DNA of 56,732 nucleotides from CAYVUI01 sp964454745 (GTDB taxonomy: Bacteria; Planctomycetota; Phycisphaerae; Sedimentisphaerales; Anaerohalosphaeraceae): positions 1 through 56,732 of the forward strand of contig CAYVUI010000010.1 of the NCBI GenBank assembly GCA_964454745.1, written 5' to 3'. Both the position numbers and the translations under genes were made by a program. Under the pieces are notes generated by a model that made no database searches, had not been told where the DNA came from, and worked only from the letters and a program-made list of their open reading frames with translations. How positions within the stretch are numbered: position 1 is the first letter of the stretch; the number at the start of each line of letters is the position of its first letter. Below are positions 52,773 through 56,732 of this stretch, piece by piece.

Positions 52773-53618
52773 CTATTTCCTCTTCGTAAAGACTCCAAGC
52801 ATACCCAGCGCCATGATACCCATCGTAGCCGGCTCTGGAACAAAATACGTATCCATAAGATCCTGCTCGATCGTTTCACGTTCACCGCCGCTGATATCCA
52901 TCATTGCGTGATCATAAATTTGAATCTCAGCTATGGATCCATCCATAAAAAAGCCGCTTCCACCGGTATGAGCACCGATCGTTGTCGACAAATGGCCCGA
53001 AGGATTCGCGTTACCGCCTGTCAAAGCTCCGCTGTAAACACCGTTCACCCATTGACGAATCGTATTTCCGTCCCATGCCGCTGTAACAATAAACCATTCG
53101 TTTGAGTTCACAGCCGCCGAACGAGCCTTAATACTCCCGGTAACACTTCTCGTATGGCTGGTGATTACACCCGAAGATTGAGTATAATTCCCCCAAAGTG
53201 CGTTATTCGCATTCCCGTCACCACGATCCGCGTAAGAGGAGCGAAGTGCAACTGAAGTGATCGACGTGTCTGCCTTCATGACCATGAACCAGGTCAACGT
53301 GTTCGTATCCAGGATGCTGCTTGCGCCGATCACAAGATTGTCATTGATGCCGTCGAACTTCGCGACATTTTTCGTCAAGCCATTTGGCATAACCTCGCTC
53401 ACCAGAAGTGGCCGCGTATCGGGAGCACCAACATCGGGCGTCGCCCCGATCGCATTGTTGTTCCCCCCGTCCGCCGCCTGATCATACCAGGTCATGATCT
53501 TGCCGCTGGGTGTCAGGTTTGCTGACGTTCCATCAAACTGCGCAATCAGATTTCCCATCGCGCTGCTGACAAACAGACTTACCACACATGCCAATAAAAC
53601 AATTCGTACAGTCTTCAT
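52773..53618 (-). CDS. LamG-domain PEP-CTERM protein
   Basis: The product has 281 residues from ATG 53618 (GGAGGAGACCT upstream). It has a signal peptide (1-22), a single LamG domain, and a C-terminal PEP-CTERM signal (VPEPATMGIMALGMLGVFTKRK in pieces: VPEP, hydrophobic helix, KRK). It shares long near-identical blocks with the first LamG domain of the 50890 protein (FDGTSANLTPSGKIMTWYDQAA, GGNNNAIG, LDTN, LTWF). The gene is 20 bp behind the regulator, so it is the first structural gene of the run. It is likely anchored on the surface through exosortase. Confidence 0.87.
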   Translation of the reverse strand: MKTVRIVLLACVVSLFVSSAMGNLIAQFDGTSANLTPSGKIMTWYDQAADGGNNNAIGATPDVGAPDTRPLLVSEVMPNGLTKNVAKFDGINDNLVIGASSILDTNTLTWFMVMKADTSITSVALRSSYADRGDGNANNALWGNYTQSSGVITSHTRSVTGSIKARSAAVNSNEWFIVTAAWDGNTIRQWVNGVYSGALTGGNANPSGHLSTTIGAHTGGSGFFMDGSIAEIQIYDHAMMDISGGERETIEQDLMDTYFVPEPATMGIMALGMLGVFTKRK

Positions 53619-53638
53619 AGGTCTCCTCCAAAAAAAAG

Positions 53639-54787
53639 TTAACATTTTCCATTGTGTAATGATGTCTCAGATTCAACGAGAGTCAATGGAAGATAAACAC
53701 TCTCGTCATCTTCAAACGGCCGTAAACCGCTGTTCATCTCGGACAAAAGCTCCGCCGCCTTACGTCCGAGCATAACCTCATCTATAGCCACCGCCGATAA
53801 CTTCTTACGTACGATACCGTCACGGTTCATGTCTCCGAAACCGAGGATAGACAACTCGTCCGGGACACGAATTCCAAGTTCATGAGCCGCCCAGTAGGCT
53901 CGCTCTGCCTCGGTATCATCACTGCAGAATATGGCACTTACATGACCGGGCCGACTCAAAAGTTCCTTGAGCATCGCCAGCTTGATCTCATCACCCTGGG
54001 CATCCGTCTTTTGCGTAGCTCCAAAAAATACATTCGAATCCGGTAGACTAACACCACCTTCATTTAAAGCCTCACGAAAGCCTTCAAGCTGCTTTTCCGT
54101 CATTAAATATTTCACATTACCCAGATAAGCAACTCGTGTATGGCCGCCCGTTGCAAAATACTCACCAGCCATTCGGCCCACTTCACGGTAGTTCCAGCCA
54201 ACAAAAGGAATTGAAAGCCCTTCAATTTTACGGTGACATAATACAACGGCAATCCCGTTAGAGTGTAGATTCCGAATATGGTAAACTGGCGTATCATGGT
54301 TCATCAGTGGAACCAGCGCAACACCACTCATACCCTTGTCAATGATCTGCAAAACAATATCACCCTGCTTATTCATGTCATAATCCGTTGTACAGATCAT
54401 CACCTGATGATTATGCTCTGCTGCACCGCGATCAAATCCATTAATTAGAAGCGGATACAGGTCTCTCCGCACCTCTGGCAATATCAGACTGTAAACTTCA
54501 AGGCGGGATTCAATTTTTCGCCCATTCCCTTGAAAACCAGGTTTGCAGACAAAAGTTCCCTTCCCCCGAACCCGGTGTATTAATCCCTCTTTCTCGAGCT
54601 CATCAAAAGCCTGACGAACCGTACTGCGAGACAAACCGATGTTCATTGCCAATGCGTTCTCGGAGGGAATAATCTCGCCCGGCGAATAAACGCCGGAGCG
54701 AATACGAGTGCGAAGTTCATTTTTCAGAGACTCCCACTTGTAGCCACTGGATCTGCTTGCTGCTAAACTGATTATTTCTGTCGACAT
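53639..54787 (-). CDS. GntR/LacI-type (AraR-like) transcription regulator
   Basis: The product has 382 residues from ATG 54787. The N-terminal GntR winged helix is clear (WESLKNELRTRIRSGVYSPGEIIPSENALA, then LSRSTVRQAFDELEKEGLIHRVRGKGTFV). It is fused to a LacI-type sugar-binding domain with a periplasmic-binding fold (GFDRGAAEHNHQVMICTT, GGHTRVAYLGN, CSDDTEAERAYWAAHELGIRVPDELSILGFGD, DEVMLGRKAAELL). This is the architecture of Bacillus AraR, which is released from DNA by sugar. The gene heads the catabolic run; an inverted repeat of TACAAGT type overlaps its promoter, which suggests autoregulation and control of the run. Confidence 0.92.
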   Translation of the reverse strand: MSTEIISLAASRSSGYKWESLKNELRTRIRSGVYSPGEIIPSENALAMNIGLSRSTVRQAFDELEKEGLIHRVRGKGTFVCKPGFQGNGRKIESRLEVYSLILPEVRRDLYPLLINGFDRGAAEHNHQVMICTTDYDMNKQGDIVLQIIDKGMSGVALVPLMNHDTPVYHIRNLHSNGIAVVLCHRKIEGLSIPFVGWNYREVGRMAGEYFATGGHTRVAYLGNVKYLMTEKQLEGFREALNEGGVSLPDSNVFFGATQKTDAQGDEIKLAMLKELLSRPGHVSAIFCSDDTEAERAYWAAHELGIRVPDELSILGFGDMNRDGIVRKKLSAVAIDEVMLGRKAAELLSEMNSGLRPFEDDESVYLPLTLVESETSLHNGKC

Positions 54788-54812
54788 GCTATTTTTCCAT
54801 ACAACAACATTT

Positions 54813-54839
54813 ACTTGTATGAACACCTACTCTACAAGT
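54813..54839 (-). promoter_or_regulatory. operator-like inverted repeat over the regulator promoter
   Basis: ACTTGTA (54813-54819) and TACAAGT (54833-54839) form a perfect 7-bp inverted repeat with 13 bp between; one arm overlaps the -10. Further TACAA half-sites lie at 54800-54804, 54861-54865 and 54911-54915. The half-site resembles that of AraR of Bacillus (consensus recalled as ATTTGTACGTACAAAT). Confidence 0.5.
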
Positions 54840-54865
54840 ATATCGGCCAAAAACGGCAAATACAA
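54837..54865 (-). promoter_or_regulatory. promoter of the regulator and probable catabolic run
   Basis: On the minus strand TTGTAT (54865-54860) and TATACT (54842-54837) have a 17-bp spacer, 50 bp before the regulator ATG. No second promoter of similar quality was seen in the short gaps downstream. Confidence 0.65.
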
Positions 54866-54904
54866 GCAATAAATTGAAATTAATCACGAATATCTAAAAA
54901 TTCC

Positions 54905-54914
54905 TGTACGTACA
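54905..54914 (-). promoter_or_regulatory. second operator-like palindrome (TGTACGTACA)
   Basis: A perfect 10-bp palindrome TGTACGTACA lies 40 bp upstream of the regulator -35. It matches the core of the Bacillus AraR operator as I recall it. The rest of the gap to the plus-strand ATPase gene (54915-55087) is A/T-rich and shows nothing else that I can support. Confidence 0.45.
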
Positions 54915-55087
54915 ACTCATGTGCTATAAAAAAATAAGTTTTTGATAGGCAAATTGAGATATATGAAGAGAAACAATGAATTTCCAGCCCTTTATTACAT
55001 TCAAAAATATCAACAACAAATATATTTTTTTTAACCTAGTGGATTATTGTGTTGCATTTTAACAGCGGCATTAACATATTACTACAT

Positions 55088-56368
55088 ATGTATGTAAGCA
55101 GATTAGCCGAAAACAAGTTAAAAAAACTCGTAAATACTTTTCCTGCTGTTGTGATTACAGGTGCCCGGCAGGTGGGCAAGAGTACTCTTTTACAGCATGT
55201 TTTTAGCCAGGCAGACTGTGTCGTTTTTGATCCGGTAGTGGATGTAGAGAATGCAAGACAGGATCCCGAACTGTTTTTACAGAATCACCTCGACAGGCCT
55301 CTGCTGCTGGATGAAATACAATATGCCCCTGAATTGGTTCCAACGATCAAACGTCAAATCGATAAAGACAGGAAACCGGGTCAATTTATTTTGACCGGCT
55401 CCCAGCAATGGAGTGTACTGAAATCCATCTCCGAAAGTTTGGCCGGTAGAACGGTTTTTCTTGATCTGGAAAGTTTTTGTCTTTCAGAATTGACACAAAC
55501 AAGCATTGCTCAGCTCTGGCTGAAAGGTTGGCTGGAGAACCCTGTCGATTTTATAGACTTACAACCAGGCCGGATGCAGTCTTCAAAAACCCTGTATGAA
55601 ATTCTATGGCGGGGTTTTTTACCTGAAGCACAGTTTTTACCTCTTGAATCGCTATATGAATTTCAAACAGCTTATTTACGAACATGTATTGAACGAGATG
55701 TTCGTTATCTGGGGGAAGTTTCAAACTGGCAGCAATTCGGGAGATTTGTAAGATTGGTCGCAGCCCTGACTGCCCAGGAAATCAATTACAGCCAGCTTGG
55801 ACGCGAGCTCGGGTTGAATCCGCAAACATCAAAACGCTGGCTTGACATGCTGGTGGCTACATTTCAGTGGTATGAAGTACCAGCTTATTCAGGCAATACA
55901 ACTAAAAGAGTCGCCAGCAAGCCCAAAGGATACATTGCGGATACAGGTATTGCCTGTTCCGCACAAGCCATCTTTTCACCTCAGGCTATCCCCTCTCACC
56001 CCCTGTGGGGGGCATTGTTTGAGACTGCCGTCGTAGCTGAAATTCGAAAGCAATGTTCAATTATGTCCCCGAAACCAATTATGTACCACTGGCGAACTCA
56101 TCGCCAGGCTGAAGTGGATATCATACTGGAAAGGGATGGCATTTTTTATCCCATTATAATCAAGGCCAAGAGCGGACCGACGCGTCAGGACACGAGCGGT
56201 ATAACCGCTTTTAGAAAGACATATCCCAAATTGAATATTGAAAAAGGACTCGTGATCGCCCCGACAGAGAAGATCATTCAATTGTCGGAAAATGACTATG
56301 CCCTTCCCTGGGATATTTGTATTGAAAAGCTTAAACGTCAGGCAGATAATACTTTCTGCTTTCATTGA
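55088..56368 (+). CDS. AAA ATPase with DUF4143 domain
   Basis: The product has 426 residues from ATG 55088; a 13-codon upstream extension lacks family sequence. Walker A is GARQVGKST (25-33), Walker B LLLDEIQ (72-78), and sensor I ILTGSQQ. The C-terminal DUF4143 part shows a winged-helix-like segment (LTAQEINYSQLGRELGLNPQTSKRWLDML) and a degenerate PD-(D/E)XK-like end (QAEVDIILERDGIFYPIIIKAKSG). Such ATPases occur widely, often near mobile DNA; their role is unknown. It is divergent from the catabolic regulator. No Shine-Dalgarno is clear. Confidence 0.9.
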   Translation: MYVSRLAENKLKKLVNTFPAVVITGARQVGKSTLLQHVFSQADCVVFDPVVDVENARQDPELFLQNHLDRPLLLDEIQYAPELVPTIKRQIDKDRKPGQFILTGSQQWSVLKSISESLAGRTVFLDLESFCLSELTQTSIAQLWLKGWLENPVDFIDLQPGRMQSSKTLYEILWRGFLPEAQFLPLESLYEFQTAYLRTCIERDVRYLGEVSNWQQFGRFVRLVAALTAQEINYSQLGRELGLNPQTSKRWLDMLVATFQWYEVPAYSGNTTKRVASKPKGYIADTGIACSAQAIFSPQAIPSHPLWGALFETAVVAEIRKQCSIMSPKPIMYHWRTHRQAEVDIILERDGIFYPIIIKAKSGPTRQDTSGITAFRKTYPKLNIEKGLVIAPTEKIIQLSENDYALPWDICIEKLKRQADNTFCFH

Positions 56369-56416
56369 TCACCTCATCAGTCTGTTTCGACACATCCTGA
56401 ACATAATAACACGTAT

Positions 56417-56635
56417 TCAAATGCATGCCATCGCATTGCTCGTGATAGCATTTTCAGGGTAACTAACAAATTTCACCCCTTGACCGTCAATAACAATAAT
56501 ATTTTCCCTGGGCCAGCCCAATTCTATCGCCTGCTGTTTCAGTGCATATTGGCGTTTGCCACTTTCCTGGTTCAGATGAAGTGATTGAAAAAAGTCGGCA
56601 GTATATTTTGTCATTTTGATTTGTATCTGCTTCAT
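56417..56635 (-). pseudogene. serine recombinase N-terminal remnant
   Basis: A 72-codon frame whose middle (NQESGKRQYALKQQAIELGW, then PRENIIVID) matches the start of large serine recombinases, where RQYALRQRA-ELGW is followed by the VID strand. The expected Y-x-R-[QV]-S-[ST] motif with the catalytic Ser is degraded (FFQSLHL). After VIDGQG the sequence stops matching, so the catalytic domain and zinc/coiled-coil parts are gone. It is decayed mobile-element debris. The 97 bp to the window end show nothing else. Confidence 0.65.
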
Positions 56636-56732
56636 TAATAGAATTGTATAGCGGCATTGGAAATTTCAGGCGATGTCACTTAGAGCCTCTAACAAAAAGA
56701 AGAATTCGCTAAATGGTTCCAACAGATTTTAA

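Overview
The window looks like chromosomal DNA of an anaerobic or facultative planctomycete, probably of the Phycisphaerae/Sedimentisphaerales type. The signs are PEP-CTERM sorting signals, dockerin-like C-termini (D-x-[ND]-x-D-G repeats), type II pseudopilin-like proteins with an H-X9-DG box, many sulfatases, and a kelch-SSS symporter fusion. No taxonomic marker allows a firmer placement.

Left part (1-20.4 kb), mostly minus strand: a tRNA-Glu, a secreted TPR/HEAT-like protein, murJ and comF. Next comes a small operon (DUF4465 PEP-CTERM protein, dockerin-like secreted protein, pseudopilin-like protein) preceded by a convincing cobalamin riboswitch with its own promoter and intrinsic terminator. 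Then come a coiled-coil tail-anchored protein, dnaG-rpoD with a strong promoter, and an etfB-etfA-acyl-CoA dehydrogenase-HAD hydrolase operon. That operon is divergent from a plus-strand xylA. A tRNA-Arg and a DUF3592 membrane protein close this housekeeping part.

Middle (20.9-22.9 kb): mobile-element debris. It holds a tyrosine recombinase that ends before its catalytic tyrosine, a small excisionase-like HTH gene, and an IS66 transposase remnant that runs in frame into the HTH gene.

Right part (22.9-54.8 kb): one uninterrupted run of 22 minus-strand genes with gaps of at most about 80 bp, headed by a GntR/LacI (AraR-type) regulator with an operator-like inverted repeat over its promoter. 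The run encodes four sulfatases without signal peptides, a GH36 alpha-galactosidase, a mandelate-racemase-family dehydratase, a D-2-hydroxyacid dehydrogenase, a dihydrodipicolinate-synthase-family aldolase/lyase and a kelch-sodium symporter. It also encodes several secreted LamG, BNR-like and FG-GAP proteins, a pseudopilin, and six divergent members of the uroporphyrinogen-decarboxylase/MtaA superfamily. Four of these six carry an H-x-C motif like the zinc site of corrinoid-dependent methyltransferases. I read the locus as a catabolic island for a sulfated, galactose-containing and possibly O-methylated glycan; the substrate and the role of the UROD-like proteins are inference. The island is bounded on the right by a DUF4143 ATPase gene and a decayed serine recombinase. 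All coordinates and residue positions were derived by eye.
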